Shown: positions 1 through 8,681 of the stretch, in pieces | How positions within the stretch are numbered: the first letter of the stretch is position 1 | Layout of the letters: each line of letters starts with the position of its first letter | The notes under the pieces: generated by a model | The model's database searches: none | What the model saw: only the letters and a program-made list of their open reading frames with translations | What the model was told of the DNA's origin: nothing | DNA from: Chloracidobacterium sp. | GTDB lineage: Bacteria; Acidobacteriota; Blastocatellia; Pyrinomonadales; Pyrinomonadaceae | NCBI GenBank assembly: GCA_016711345.1 | Contig: JADJTD010000001.1 | Location: 3,100,001 to 3,164,000, forward strand | DNA: 64,000 nucleotides | Reading direction: 5' to 3' | Program-made: the position numbers and the translations under genes

Positions 1-2
1 TC

Positions 3-380
3 TCGATCCAATTTTTGTGGTTCAAGCGGTTCAGGGAAAGTGAGTTCTGGCTCTTCGTGATCTCGATCGTCGTTAGCGTCGGAATGTGGCTTGAGCGTTT
101 CGTTATTATCGTAACAAGTCTGCACCGTGATTTTCTCCCGTCTTCGTGGGCGATGTACAGTCCGCAGGTTTTCGATTGGTCAATGTTCATTGGCACGATC
201 GGATTTTTCTTTACACTGATCTACTTGTTTGTCAGGTTTGTGCCGATGATTTCGATATTTGAAGTCAGAACGCTGTTGCCTGAGGCAAATGTGCACGGGC
301 ATCAGCAGGATTTCGAAGAAAATGTGAATGAGGTCGAATATACATACGACCGGACCGACCCGCCCGGATCAAAGAGCTAG
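3..380 (+). CDS. actC: Alternative complex III subunit ActC, 3' end (NrfD-like membrane protein, partial)
   Basis: This is the C-terminal end of a polytopic membrane protein; the frame is open to the window edge, so the gene starts upstream. Two hydrophobic helices are visible, followed by a hydrophilic acidic tail ending TDPPGSKS. Position directly before actD, actE and actF identifies it as ActC, the NrfD-like quinol-binding subunit of alternative complex III, which passes electrons from menaquinol to periplasmic cytochrome c or the oxidase. The helix containing WLERFVIIV and the following RDFLPSSW stretch are typical of the NrfD/ActC C-terminus. The ActA and ActB genes are expected just upstream, outside the window. 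Confidence 0.8.
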   Translation, partial: SIQFLWFKRFRESEFWLFVISIVVSVGMWLERFVIIVTSLHRDFLPSSWAMYSPQVFDWSMFIGTIGFFFTLIYLFVRFVPMISIFEVRTLLPEANVHGHQQDFEENVNEVEYTYDRTDPPGSKS

Positions 381-388
381 GTTTGGGA

Positions 389-1825
389 ATGAGTAATGGC
401 GGTAATTTGAAAAAGGTAGCAGTCATCGGAGCCGGTCCGGCCGGAATGACCGCAGCCTATCAAGCCTCAAAGCAAAAGGACGTTGAGGTCACGTTGTTTG
501 AAATAAGCGGCAGCGTCGGCGGACTTGCCAAGAGCATTACGCTGTGGGATCAAAAGGTTGATATCGGGCCGCATAGATTTTTTTCATCCGATTCAAGGGT
601 GAACGAATTTTGGCTTGAGGTTGTTGAGAATAAGTATGAGATGGTCGATAGGCTGACCCGGATCTTTTATAACAACCGGTTCTTCTATTACCCGCTCAAG
701 CCGCTTGATGCTTTTGCAAAACTGGGGGTTTTTGAAACAACCAGATGTGTTCTTAGCTATTTGAAAGAGAAATTGTCGCCGACGGAAGTTCGCGGAGACT
801 TCGAAACGTGGGTCACGAGCCGTTTTGGTAAAAGGCTTTTTGAGGTTTTTTTTAAGACCTACTCTGAAAAGTTGTGGGGAATACGTTGTACCGAGCTCGA
901 TGCAGACTTTGCCGCACAGCGGATCAAAAAGCTTTCGTTGATGGAAGCGGTAAAGAATGCATTCTTTGGCGGCGGCAAACATAAGACGCTGGTCGATCAG
1001 TTTGCTTACCCGATCGGCGGAACCGGAATGGTCTATGAGTTGATGGCCGAGAAGTTTCAGGCCAATGGCGGCAAGCTTAGGCTTAACACCGGAGTTGAGA
1101 AAGTCGTGACGGAGTACGAGACCGCTACCGGTTTGGTGCTCACGACTGGTGAGGAATTGAAATTTGACTATGTGGTTTCGACGATGCCGCTGTCGCTTTT
1201 GGTCTCACGGCTCGAAGAGGCTCCGGATGCGATCAGGGAAAAGGCCAATTCGCTGAAGTTCAGGAACACCATTCTGGTTTATTTGAACGTTGATGCAACG
1301 GAACTGTTCAAGGACAATTGGCTTTATGTTCATTCGCCATCTTTGAATTGCGGGCGAATTACGAACTTCCGGAATTGGGTGCCGTATCTGTACGGCGATG
1401 AAAAAACTTCCATTTTGTGTATGGAGTTCTGGTGCCAGGAAGAAGACGAAATGTGGCACATGCCCGACGACGATCTGATCGAGATGGGCAAAAAGGAGAT
1501 CAGGCAGACAGGACTGATCGGCGATGCAGAGGTCTTGGATGGCAAGGTTTATAGAATTAACCGGTGCTATCCGATATATTCGATGGGTTATAGAGAGATC
1601 TTAGAGCCGATCGAGGACTACTTGAAAACCGTAAAGAATTTGATGCCGATTGGGCGATACGGAGCATTTAAGTACAACAATCAAGACCATTCGATCCTGA
1701 TGGGGTTGCTGGCGGCAGAGAATATTTTGAATAACAAAGGAAATAACCTTTGGGAAATAAACACTGATTACGACGAGTATCAGGAAGCTTCGATAATAAC
1801 GAAAACGGGCTTGCAGAAGCAGTAG
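389..1825 (+). CDS. FAD/NAD(P)-binding oxidoreductase, amine oxidase / UDP-galactopyranose mutase-like
   Basis: A 478-residue flavoprotein. The N-terminus carries a Rossmann dinucleotide fold (VIGAGPAGMTAA), an acidic residue ending the second strand (LFE) and the GG motif (GGLAKS), then DIGPHRFF, as in amine-oxidase and UDP-galactopyranose-mutase-like enzymes. No signal peptide or membrane helix is visible, so it is probably cytoplasmic. The substrate cannot be told from sequence; relatives act on sugar nucleotides, carotenoids or porphyrinogens. It starts 8 bases after actC at an ATG (an in-frame TTG lies two codons earlier) and ends 6 bases before actD, so it is transcribed within the complex III operon. 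It is not a known subunit of that complex, so its place here is odd. Confidence 0.8.
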   Translation: MSNGGNLKKVAVIGAGPAGMTAAYQASKQKDVEVTLFEISGSVGGLAKSITLWDQKVDIGPHRFFSSDSRVNEFWLEVVENKYEMVDRLTRIFYNNRFFYYPLKPLDAFAKLGVFETTRCVLSYLKEKLSPTEVRGDFETWVTSRFGKRLFEVFFKTYSEKLWGIRCTELDADFAAQRIKKLSLMEAVKNAFFGGGKHKTLVDQFAYPIGGTGMVYELMAEKFQANGGKLRLNTGVEKVVTEYETATGLVLTTGEELKFDYVVSTMPLSLLVSRLEEAPDAIREKANSLKFRNTILVYLNVDATELFKDNWLYVHSPSLNCGRITNFRNWVPYLYGDEKTSILCMEFWCQEEDEMWHMPDDDLIEMGKKEIRQTGLIGDAEVLDGKVYRINRCYPIYSMGYREILEPIEDYLKTVKNLMPIGRYGAFKYNNQDHSILMGLLAAENILNNKGNNLWEINTDYDEYQEASIITKTGLQKQ

Positions 1826-1831
1826 CTGAGT

Positions 1832-2365
1832 ATGAAGGAAAATCTTCACGGAATAATGGCAGAATTTGACACGGCGACCCAGCTTGTCGATGCCGCGCGG
1901 CGTGTTCGCGACGCGGGCTATGTCAAGACCGATGCGTTTTCGCCGTTCCCGCTTCACGAGATCGACGAAGCTCTTGGCGTCAAGCGGAGCATTTTGCCCT
2001 ATTTAATATTTGCAGGCGGCATTACTGGACTGGTTGCCGGTCTTGGACTTCAATATTTCGTGCATGTTGTCGACTGGCCGATCATCGTAGGCGGCAGGCC
2101 GCATTTCAGCCTACCGGCATTTATTCCGGCGTCATATGAATTGACGATCCTGTTCTCAGCCTTTGTGGCGGTTTTTGGAATGTTGTTTATGAACGGGCTG
2201 CCATCTCCGTATCATCCGGTATTTAACGTGCCCAGATTTGCTTTGGCGACGCGTGAAAAGTTCTTTCTTATTATAGAATCCGCCGATCCGAAATACGACT
2301 ACGAAAAAACCAGAAGCTTTATGGAAGGCCTGGGCGGACAGGAGGTCTTTGATGTTGAAGAATAA
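1832..2365 (+). CDS. actD: Alternative complex III subunit ActD (DUF3341)
   Basis: A 177-residue protein with a soluble N-terminal part (GIMAEFDTATQLVDAARR), then two hydrophobic helices near residues 55-80 and 105-130, separated by a loop containing PIIVGGRPHFSLPAFIP. This is the DUF3341/ActD layout: two helices with a cytoplasmic N-terminal domain in the membrane arm of alternative complex III. The end PSPYHPVFNVPRF is also characteristic. The stop overlaps the start of actE by 14 bases, which suggests translational coupling. Its catalytic role is structural; no cofactor ligands are visible. Confidence 0.93.
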   Translation: MKENLHGIMAEFDTATQLVDAARRVRDAGYVKTDAFSPFPLHEIDEALGVKRSILPYLIFAGGITGLVAGLGLQYFVHVVDWPIIVGGRPHFSLPAFIPASYELTILFSAFVAVFGMLFMNGLPSPYHPVFNVPRFALATREKFFLIIESADPKYDYEKTRSFMEGLGGQEVFDVEE

Positions 2366-3047
2366 GTCTAAAGTTCAAGACTCAAAGTCCAGAATCGGAG
2401 CTTACTGCTTACTGCTCACTGCTTTCTGCTTACTTGCTTCTGCTTGCGGCGTCCGGTTTGATATGCAGGACCAGCCGCGGTACAAGGCTTATAAGAAGAT
2501 CGACGATAAACGAGCTTGGCCTGCAAAGGTGGAAGGAACGGTCGCTCGGGGTCAGTTGAACGACAATAAGGCGTTCTACACGGGCAAGATCGATAATCCA
2601 AATCTGAACGCTCCTGTTGCGACCACCACAGACGCGTCGGGAAACACGCTTGTTTCAAGCTTCCCAAATGATATTGACGAATTTCCTCTGCCGGTCACAA
2701 AAGAACTTGTTGACCGAGGTCAGGAGAGGTACAACATTAACTGTATCGTTTGTCACGGCCCTATAGGCAATGGCGATGGAATGGTCGTGCGGCGCGGTTT
2801 TCCAAAACCGCCGACATATCATGACGACCGGCTGCGAAATGCCCCTGTCGGACATTTCTTTGATGTGATGACGAACGGATGGGGCAGGATGAGCAGCTAT
2901 GCTTATCAAATCCCGCCCGCCGACCGCTGGGCGATAGTCGCCTATATCCGTGCTCTTCAAGTAAGCCAGAATCCGGATGAGAATTTGAAGATGAATTCAA
3001 ATACAGAAATCAAAACTGAGCCGCATAAAACCGGAGGACACGAGTAA
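2352..3047 (+). CDS. actE: Alternative complex III subunit ActE, monohaem cytochrome c lipoprotein
   Basis: A 231-residue cytochrome c with one haem site (CIVCH, residues about 129-133) and a probable distal Met in GRMSSYAYQIPPADRW, as in ActE. It is exported as a lipoprotein: a hydrophobic stretch ends in LLASAC, a good lipobox. It accepts electrons in alternative complex III on the periplasmic side and may hand them to the haem domain of oxidase subunit II encoded downstream. ATG 2352 is preferred over a TTG one codon earlier. The DNA for the signal peptide (about 2370-2445) is built of short quasi-repeats (CTTACTG, CTCACTG, CTTTCTG), unlike the rest of the gene. Confidence 0.93.
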   Translation: MLKNKSKVQDSKSRIGAYCLLLTAFCLLASACGVRFDMQDQPRYKAYKKIDDKRAWPAKVEGTVARGQLNDNKAFYTGKIDNPNLNAPVATTTDASGNTLVSSFPNDIDEFPLPVTKELVDRGQERYNINCIVCHGPIGNGDGMVVRRGFPKPPTYHDDRLRNAPVGHFFDVMTNGWGRMSSYAYQIPPADRWAIVAYIRALQVSQNPDENLKMNSNTEIKTEPHKTGGHE

Positions 3048-4268
3048 ATGGCGAATTCCGGCAATTACATGGCTCCGAATGAGATCAGCCGACTGCGAAC
3101 GGTGGCACTCGGCATTGGCGGCATCGCATTGATATTGTGGGCGGTTGGGGCTTACTTCAATGTTGAGCAGGCCCTGAGGTCGTGGCTGCTCGGATTTATC
3201 TTCTGGGGCGGCATCGGCATTGGCTCACTTGGTGTGTTGATGCTGCAATATTTGACAGGCGGGGCTTGGGGGGTTGTGATCCGAAGGATGCTTGAGGCCG
3301 GATCAAGGACACTGCCCTTGATCGCCTTGATGTTCATTCCGCTCGCGATTGGCGTTTACACGCATAAGGTTTACGAATGGACAATTTTGCCGCCGACCGA
3401 TCACGTAATGGAGCATCGCGGGGTTTATATGACGCCGTGGTTCTGGATCGTTCGTTCGGTTATATATTTTGTTCTCTTAGGCATAATGGTTTACCTGCTC
3501 AATAAATGGTCGGCCAAGCAGGATGAAACCAACACCGTCGAGGAATCACGGCTCATTCTTGAGCGTATGTCCCGGTTTTCAGGACCGATCCTGGTCATTT
3601 ACTCGCTCGTTGTAACGTTTGCGGTAGTTGATTGGATGATGACGCTGGATGCTCATTGGTTTTCGACCCTATGGGGACTACTTTTCATCGCGGGTTGGGC
3701 GTTGAGCTGTTTTTGCTTTGTTGTTGCGGTTCTCAGCTTTTTGTCGGACAAGGCTCCAATGGATCGCGTGGTCGGAAAACGGCATTTTCACGATCTCGGT
3801 AAATTGATGCTCGCCCTGACGATGGTTTGGGCATACTTCAATTTCTCACAGTTTCTTATCATCTGGGCGGGAAATTTGCCTGAAGAAACCGGCTGGTGGT
3901 TGACTCGTATGAAAGGCGGATGGGGCTATGTTGGTATCGGGTTGATCGCGTTCCATTTCGCGTTTCCGTTCCTTGTTTTGCTTCAACAGGATTTCAAGCG
4001 AAAGGCTCGATGGCTGGCTACACTAGCGATATTTATCCTTGTGATGCGTGTCGTTGATATGTTTTACCTGATCGGGCCGAGTAATCGTGTTATGCCGGGC
4101 GGACTTGAGCAGGGGGGATTGTACATTAGCTGGATGGACTTCGTAGCACCAGTCGCGGTTGGCGGTATTTGGCTTTGGTGGTTCTTTGGCGAGTTGATGA
4201 AGCGTCCGCTGGTACCTGTCAAAGATCCATATTTGCAAGGAGCCATCGAACACGGCCGTGGACACTAA
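3048..4268 (+). CDS. actF: Alternative complex III subunit ActF, NrfD-like quinol-binding membrane protein
   Basis: A 406-residue protein with about ten hydrophobic helices, starting at the base after the actE stop. Segments such as SWLLGFIFWGGIGIGSLGVLML and FSQFLIIWAGNLPEETGWW are typical of ActF, the second NrfD-type membrane subunit of alternative complex III. In the family it contributes to the membrane arm that holds the quinol and probable proton paths. No haem-binding motifs are present, as expected. It is followed 22 bases later by a small membrane protein and then the oxidase genes, so the quinol-oxidising and oxygen-reducing complexes are made from one transcription unit. Confidence 0.93.
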   Translation: MANSGNYMAPNEISRLRTVALGIGGIALILWAVGAYFNVEQALRSWLLGFIFWGGIGIGSLGVLMLQYLTGGAWGVVIRRMLEAGSRTLPLIALMFIPLAIGVYTHKVYEWTILPPTDHVMEHRGVYMTPWFWIVRSVIYFVLLGIMVYLLNKWSAKQDETNTVEESRLILERMSRFSGPILVIYSLVVTFAVVDWMMTLDAHWFSTLWGLLFIAGWALSCFCFVVAVLSFLSDKAPMDRVVGKRHFHDLGKLMLALTMVWAYFNFSQFLIIWAGNLPEETGWWLTRMKGGWGYVGIGLIAFHFAFPFLVLLQQDFKRKARWLATLAIFILVMRVVDMFYLIGPSNRVMPGGLEQGGLYISWMDFVAPVAVGGIWLWWFFGELMKRPLVPVKDPYLQGAIEHGRGH

Positions 4269-4290
4269 GGGATTGGATTTAGATTAAGTT

Positions 4291-4830
4291 ATGTCATCAA
4301 AGAAACATTCGGACAATGCCATTGACCTTAATATCCCGTATGAGCAGAACGAGATACAGTTTAAGGGAATAGTCGGTTTCACGATCGGACTTGTGCTTTT
4401 GATAGTTATTACTTTCGGCTTGATGTGGGCGTTTCTTGGCACTTTGAATGATTATTGGAAGGTGCCCGACAGTGAAAAAAATCCGTTAGCCATGTCCGAG
4501 AAAGAAAGACTTCCGCCTGAGCCTAGGCTACAGGCAGCACCGGGTTTTGGCGTTGAGTCTGAAAAAGGTTGGGTGAACATGGAGTTGCAAGCACCCCAAT
4601 CCGAATACAGGGAATTGAAAAAACAGTGGGACGAAATGTGGGAACACGGTCGAAAGGATTCGAAGACCGGAACGGTTAGCGTGATGCCGATCGAGACAGC
4701 CAAAGAAAAATTTCTTGCGGGTAACCCGAAAGCAAAAGCCGGGGCCGAGGCGGAGGAAACTCTTAAAAATTCCCGTTCGTATGTAACGGATGCGAGCGCA
4801 GGCAGATTAGCAGCGGAAAAGAGACGATAA
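4291..4830 (+). CDS. Single-helix membrane protein of the complex III/oxidase operon, function unknown
   Basis: A 179-residue protein with a polar N-terminus, one membrane helix at about residues 28-50 (IVGFTIGLVLLIVITFGL) and a long charged C-terminal domain. The motif LPPEPRLQ follows the helix. Proteins of this outline, with the same PPEPRLQ pattern, recur next to ActF or oxidase genes in Acidobacteriota from general knowledge, but I cannot name a function. It sits between actF and the SCO copper chaperone, so a role in assembly or stabilisation of the respiratory complexes is reasonable inference. No metal or haem ligand pattern is visible. Confidence 0.8.
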   Translation: MSSKKHSDNAIDLNIPYEQNEIQFKGIVGFTIGLVLLIVITFGLMWAFLGTLNDYWKVPDSEKNPLAMSEKERLPPEPRLQAAPGFGVESEKGWVNMELQAPQSEYRELKKQWDEMWEHGRKDSKTGTVSVMPIETAKEKFLAGNPKAKAGAEAEETLKNSRSYVTDASAGRLAAEKRR

Positions 4831-4837
4831 AAAGATA

Positions 4838-5785
4838 GTGAATAGTGAAAAACTAAAAACTAAAGGTTCTGTGACGTTCAGCTTTGGCGGTCGTGTGCGG
4901 CACATTGCGGTTTTCACGTCACTTTTAGTTTTTGGTTTTTCACTTTTAGTTTCTGATGCTTTTGCCCAAAAGAACGAGCATTACAATTCGCCGCTGTATT
5001 CGCCTAAGACGTATGATCCGGCAGAATTTGGCTCTACGACCGGCCTGCCCGAGACTTTGAAAACAGTCGGCATCGAACAAAAGCTTGGCGAACAATTGCC
5101 TCTTGATACAGAACTAAAAGACGAAGATGGAAGATCTGTAAAATTAGGCACATATTTTAACTCGGGCCGGCCGGTTGTTCTTACATTTGTTTATTACGAA
5201 TGTCCGATGCTCTGCAATCAGGTTCTGAACGGGTTGACGGGCAGCTTAAAAGGAGTTTCATTCGACGCAGGCAAGGAATTTGACGTGGTTGCGATCAGCT
5301 TTGACGCTCGTGAAAATGATATCGCTGATCTCGCAAAGAATAAAAAGGCGAGCTATATGGAGCGCTACGGCCGACCTGGCACTGAGAAGGGCTGGCATTT
5401 CCTGACCGGTACTCGGGAAGCCATCGACAAAGTGACCTCGGCAGCGGGCTTCAGCTTTAAGTGGGATGAAAAGAGCAATCAATTCGCCCATGCTGCGGGA
5501 GTAATGGTCGTAACGCCCGACGGCAAACTGTCACGATATCTTTACGGGATCGATTACTCGCCGAAGGATGTTAAATTCGGCATTATGGAATCGGCAGAAA
5601 ACAAGGTTGGTTCCGCGACGGAAAAGTTGCTGTTGTATTGCTATCACTACGATCCTTCTACCGGCAAGTATGGCCTTGCGGTATTGAGAGGTGTTCGAAT
5701 TTTCGGCGTTTTGACGCTGCTCGGCATGGGAACTATGATCTTCGCGTTTTGGCGAAAGAATAAACGGAAGAGTCTGGAGTCTTGA
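4838..5785 (+). CDS. SCO1/SenC-type copper chaperone for cytochrome oxidase
   Basis: A 315-residue exported protein with a thioredoxin-like SCO domain. The copper-binding pair is CPMLC (within YYECPMLCNQ), and the third ligand is probably the His in NQFAHAAG. SCO proteins deliver copper to the CuA site of subunit II, encoded next. A C-terminal helix (VLTLLGMGTMIFAFW) followed by basic residues would anchor it in the membrane, which is an addition to the usual N-terminal anchor. The GTG at 4838 is the start used here. The signal peptide (to about residue 43, DAFAQK) is unusual: positions 4844-4864 and 4924-4944 form an inverted repeat with one mismatch, and the right arm encodes the hydrophobic core. 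Confidence 0.92.
   Translation: MNSEKLKTKGSVTFSFGGRVRHIAVFTSLLVFGFSLLVSDAFAQKNEHYNSPLYSPKTYDPAEFGSTTGLPETLKTVGIEQKLGEQLPLDTELKDEDGRSVKLGTYFNSGRPVVLTFVYYECPMLCNQVLNGLTGSLKGVSFDAGKEFDVVAISFDARENDIADLAKNKKASYMERYGRPGTEKGWHFLTGTREAIDKVTSAAGFSFKWDEKSNQFAHAAGVMVVTPDGKLSRYLYGIDYSPKDVKFGIMESAENKVGSATEKLLLYCYHYDPSTGKYGLAVLRGVRIFGVLTLLGMGTMIFAFWRKNKRKSLES
4844..4944. repeat. Inverted repeat inside the SCO signal-peptide coding region
   Basis: The left arm 4844-4864 (begins AGTGAAAAACTAAAAACT) and right arm 4924-4944 (begins TTTAGTTTTTGGTTTTTCAC) are 21 bases and complementary with one mismatch, separated by 59 bases. The arms encode SEKLKTK and LLVFGFSL, so the element is translated as the start and hydrophobic core of the signal peptide. 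A similar vocabulary (GTGAATAGTGAA) occurs in the gap at 42243-42350. Confidence 0.85.
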
Positions 5786-5853
5786 GTTTTAGTATTAAGC
5801 AGGATCTCTTTCTGACTTAAGACTAACGCTCGAAACTTGCGACTTGATTATTT

Positions 5854-6918
5854 ATGCAGACTACAAATTGGGTTCCATTATTTCCAGAACAGGCATCGAC
5901 TTTCGCGGCGCATGTCGACTTGTTGTATGCATACCTTATAGTCGTCAGCATCGTGTTTTCGATTCCTATCGTCGTAGCTATTTTTGTTTTCGCCATCAAG
6001 TATCGTGAGACTGAAAAATTTGCGACACCTGAAGAGATGCATGGTTCGATGGTACTCGAAACCGTGTGGTCGATCATTCCCTTCGTTGTTTCGATGACCA
6101 TCTTTCTCGGTGGAGCGTTAGTATACTTCGAACAGTTCACACCGCCGGATGACTCAATGGAGATCTATGTTGTCGGCAAACAGTGGATGTGGAAAATACA
6201 ACACCAAACCGGACAGCGCGAGATCAATGAGCTACATGTTCCAGTAGGACGCAATGTCAAACTGACCATGACTACTGAAGACGTTCTGCATGATTTTGAT
6301 ATTCCCGCGTTTAGGACGAAGGCGGACGTCGTGCCGGGACGCTACACGTATCTTTGGTTCAATGCGACAAAGCCCGGCAAGTATCACCTTTTCTGTGCCG
6401 AATATTGCGGACTTAACCACTCAGGAATGGGCGGCTATGTTTATGTAATGGAGCAGCGTGATTTTGACAATTGGCTGAGCGGCAGTGTTTCTGGACAGAC
6501 TCCGGTTGAAGAAGGCAAAGACCTTTTTATGAACAAATTAGGCTGTGCCTCCTGTCATGCCGGCGGACCTGCCCAGCGTGGTGCGAAACTCGAAGGCATA
6601 TTCAATCACGATGTAAAACTGGTTGGAGGAGCCACGGTCAAGGCTGATGAGAATTATCTTCGCAATTCGATACTTAACCCGTCATCGCAGGTCGTTGAAG
6701 GATTTCAGCCCATAATGCCAACCTTTAAGGGACAGGTGACTGAGGAACAACTCACGTCACTTGTAGCTTATATTAAATCGCTCAGTCCCAATGCCGCCGC
6801 TGCCTCAAGTTCTACTAGTGCGGCCGCGACGACGGCTCCGGCGGCCAATGCGAATACATCGGCTGCTAACACAGCGGCATCAAAACCGGCCGCACACGGC
6901 AATACGAGTAATAAGTAG
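5854..6918 (+). CDS. ctaC: Cytochrome c oxidase subunit II with fused cytochrome c domain
   Basis: A 354-residue caa3-type subunit II. Two N-terminal membrane helices (about residues 22-50 and 65-90) are followed by a cupredoxin domain with the CuA ligands in FCAEYCGLNHSGM. A cytochrome c domain with CASCH follows at about residue 231, so the protein carries its own haem c electron entry. The last 45 residues are an Ala/Thr/Ser/Asn-rich low-complexity tail. Electrons from alternative complex III would enter here and pass via CuA to subunit I. ATG 5854 follows a short gap of quasi-repeated bases after the SCO gene. Confidence 0.96.
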   Translation: MQTTNWVPLFPEQASTFAAHVDLLYAYLIVVSIVFSIPIVVAIFVFAIKYRETEKFATPEEMHGSMVLETVWSIIPFVVSMTIFLGGALVYFEQFTPPDDSMEIYVVGKQWMWKIQHQTGQREINELHVPVGRNVKLTMTTEDVLHDFDIPAFRTKADVVPGRYTYLWFNATKPGKYHLFCAEYCGLNHSGMGGYVYVMEQRDFDNWLSGSVSGQTPVEEGKDLFMNKLGCASCHAGGPAQRGAKLEGIFNHDVKLVGGATVKADENYLRNSILNPSSQVVEGFQPIMPTFKGQVTEEQLTSLVAYIKSLSPNAAAASSSTSAAATTAPAANANTSAANTAASKPAAHGNTSNK

Positions 6919-6931
6919 GTTTTAAGAGATT

Positions 6932-8602
6932 ATGCAAAGCCAAGAAGCCATATCACACGGTTACGGGAGTAAGCAAAAGCTGAATTATCTGACCAACGGC
7001 TCGACGCTCAGATCATGGCTGTTGACCAAGGACCACAAGCGCATCGCGATCATGTATTTGATCTCGGTGTCGATTTTCTTTCTTTTTGGCGGGCTTTATG
7101 CAGCTACTATCCGGCTTGAACTGCTAACACCGGCCAGCGATCTGCTGGAATCAGCAACCTACAATAAGGTTTTTACGCAACACGGGATCCTGATGATCTT
7201 TTTCTTCTTGATCCCGTCGATACCCGCGATCCTGGGCAATTTTCTTCTGCCGATCATGATCGGTGCCAAGGACCTTGCCCTGCCGCGCATTAATCTCTTG
7301 AGTCTTTACATCTATTGGATCGCCGGTGGCCTTGTTCTGTTTGCACTGATGCAGGGCGGCGTCGATACAGGCTGGACATTTTACACGCCATATTCGACGA
7401 CTTTCTCCAATTCTTATGTGATGCTCGTTGGTCTCGGCATCTTTATTAACGGATTTTCGTCGATCCTGACCGGACTCAATTTTATCGTCACAATCCACAC
7501 GATGCGTGCTCCGGGAATGACCTGGTTTCGGTTGCCGCTGTTCGTTTGGGCACATTACGCAACCAGTCTTGTGATGGTACTCGGAACGCCGGTGGTAGCG
7601 ATCACTGTGCTTCTCCTTGCCATTGAACGGGTTGCTCAGGTTGGTATCTTCGATCCGTCAATAGGCGGTGACCCTATCTTGTTTCAGCATTTATTTTGGT
7701 TCTACTCTCATCCGGCAGTTTACATCATGATCCTGCCGGGAATGGGGGTTATCAGCGAACTGATCTCAAACTTCTCGCGTAAAAAGGTCTTTGGATACGA
7801 ATTTATCGCATTTTCAAGCATAGCCATTGCTGTGTTCGGATTTCTCGTTTGGGGACATCATATGTTCGTCAGCGGGCAATCGATCTATGCTGGCCTTGTT
7901 TTCTCGTTCCTGACAATGGTCGTAGCCGTGCCGTCCGCCATCAAGATGTTCAACTGGACGGCGACGCTGTACAAAGGATCGATTTCTTTTGACACGCCGA
8001 TGCTTTATGCGATCGGCTTTATGGGACTGTTTTTGATCGGCGGGTTGACTGGGCTTTTTCTAGGAGCTATGGGCCTTACGGTTCATCTTACTGACACGTA
8101 TTTCGTGGTTGCCCATTTCCATTATGTAATGGTCGGCGGCCAGGTGATCGCATATCTTGGCGGCATCCATTACTGGTGGCCTAAAATGACGGGCAAGATG
8201 TACTCGGAATTTTGGGGCAAGATCTCGGCCATGCTTGTATTTGTCGGGTTTAACCTTACGTTTTTCCCTCAATTTATTGTCGGCTATCAGGGAATGCCTC
8301 GCCGGTACGCGTCCTATCCAGAGGAGTTGCAGGTTTTGAATATTTTTTCGACCGCCGGAGCATCGGTTTTGGGGATCGGCCTTCTTATGCCGGCAGTTTA
8401 TCTGATGCATTCGCTCATAGCGGGCAAACCTGCAGGTGACAACCCGTGGATGCTGCCGGGACTGGAATGGCGGACAAGTTCGCCGCCGCCAACTGAGAAT
8501 TTTGAGACGATGCCGGTCGTCACTTGGGAAGCATACGAATTTGGCGAAGAAAACGGCCTCGATATCGAGGAAGCAAAACGTCGGGAGGCGGCTTTGGTCT
8601 GA
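6932..8602 (+). CDS. ctaD: Cytochrome c oxidase subunit I
   Basis: A 556-residue haem-copper oxidase core subunit with about twelve helices. CuB and haem ligands are visible in FYSHPAVYIMILPGMG, VWGHHMFVSG and TDTYFVVAHFHYVMVGG. The sequence YSHPAVY, rather than GHPEVY, points to the A2 subclass, where Tyr-Ser replaces the Glu at the end of the D proton channel. It reduces oxygen to water and pumps protons. It starts 13 bases after ctaC. The 79-base gap to ctaE holds an imperfect inverted repeat. Confidence 0.97.
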   Translation: MQSQEAISHGYGSKQKLNYLTNGSTLRSWLLTKDHKRIAIMYLISVSIFFLFGGLYAATIRLELLTPASDLLESATYNKVFTQHGILMIFFFLIPSIPAILGNFLLPIMIGAKDLALPRINLLSLYIYWIAGGLVLFALMQGGVDTGWTFYTPYSTTFSNSYVMLVGLGIFINGFSSILTGLNFIVTIHTMRAPGMTWFRLPLFVWAHYATSLVMVLGTPVVAITVLLLAIERVAQVGIFDPSIGGDPILFQHLFWFYSHPAVYIMILPGMGVISELISNFSRKKVFGYEFIAFSSIAIAVFGFLVWGHHMFVSGQSIYAGLVFSFLTMVVAVPSAIKMFNWTATLYKGSISFDTPMLYAIGFMGLFLIGGLTGLFLGAMGLTVHLTDTYFVVAHFHYVMVGGQVIAYLGGIHYWWPKMTGKMYSEFWGKISAMLVFVGFNLTFFPQFIVGYQGMPRRYASYPEELQVLNIFSTAGASVLGIGLLMPAVYLMHSLIAGKPAGDNPWMLPGLEWRTSSPPPTENFETMPVVTWEAYEFGEENGLDIEEAKRREAALV

Positions 8603-8603
8603 T

Positions 8604-8676
8604 TTGCAAAATTTCGATTTGCGGTCTGCGGTCACTTGGTCGCTCAATCGCAGATCTAAAATCTAAAATCGCAAAT
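8604..8676. repeat. Imperfect inverted repeat between oxidase subunit I and III genes
   Basis: The gap between ctaD and ctaE reads as two imperfect arms: about 8602-8630 (ATTTGCAAAATTTCGATTTG onwards to GGTCTGCG) and 8649-8676 (CGCAGATCTAAAATCTAAAA onwards to TCGCAAAT). The outer ATTTGC/GCAAAT and inner TCTGCG/CGCAGA pair, with mismatches between. It would fold into a hairpin within the operon message. Confidence 0.65.
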
Positions 8677-8681
8677 AAATT

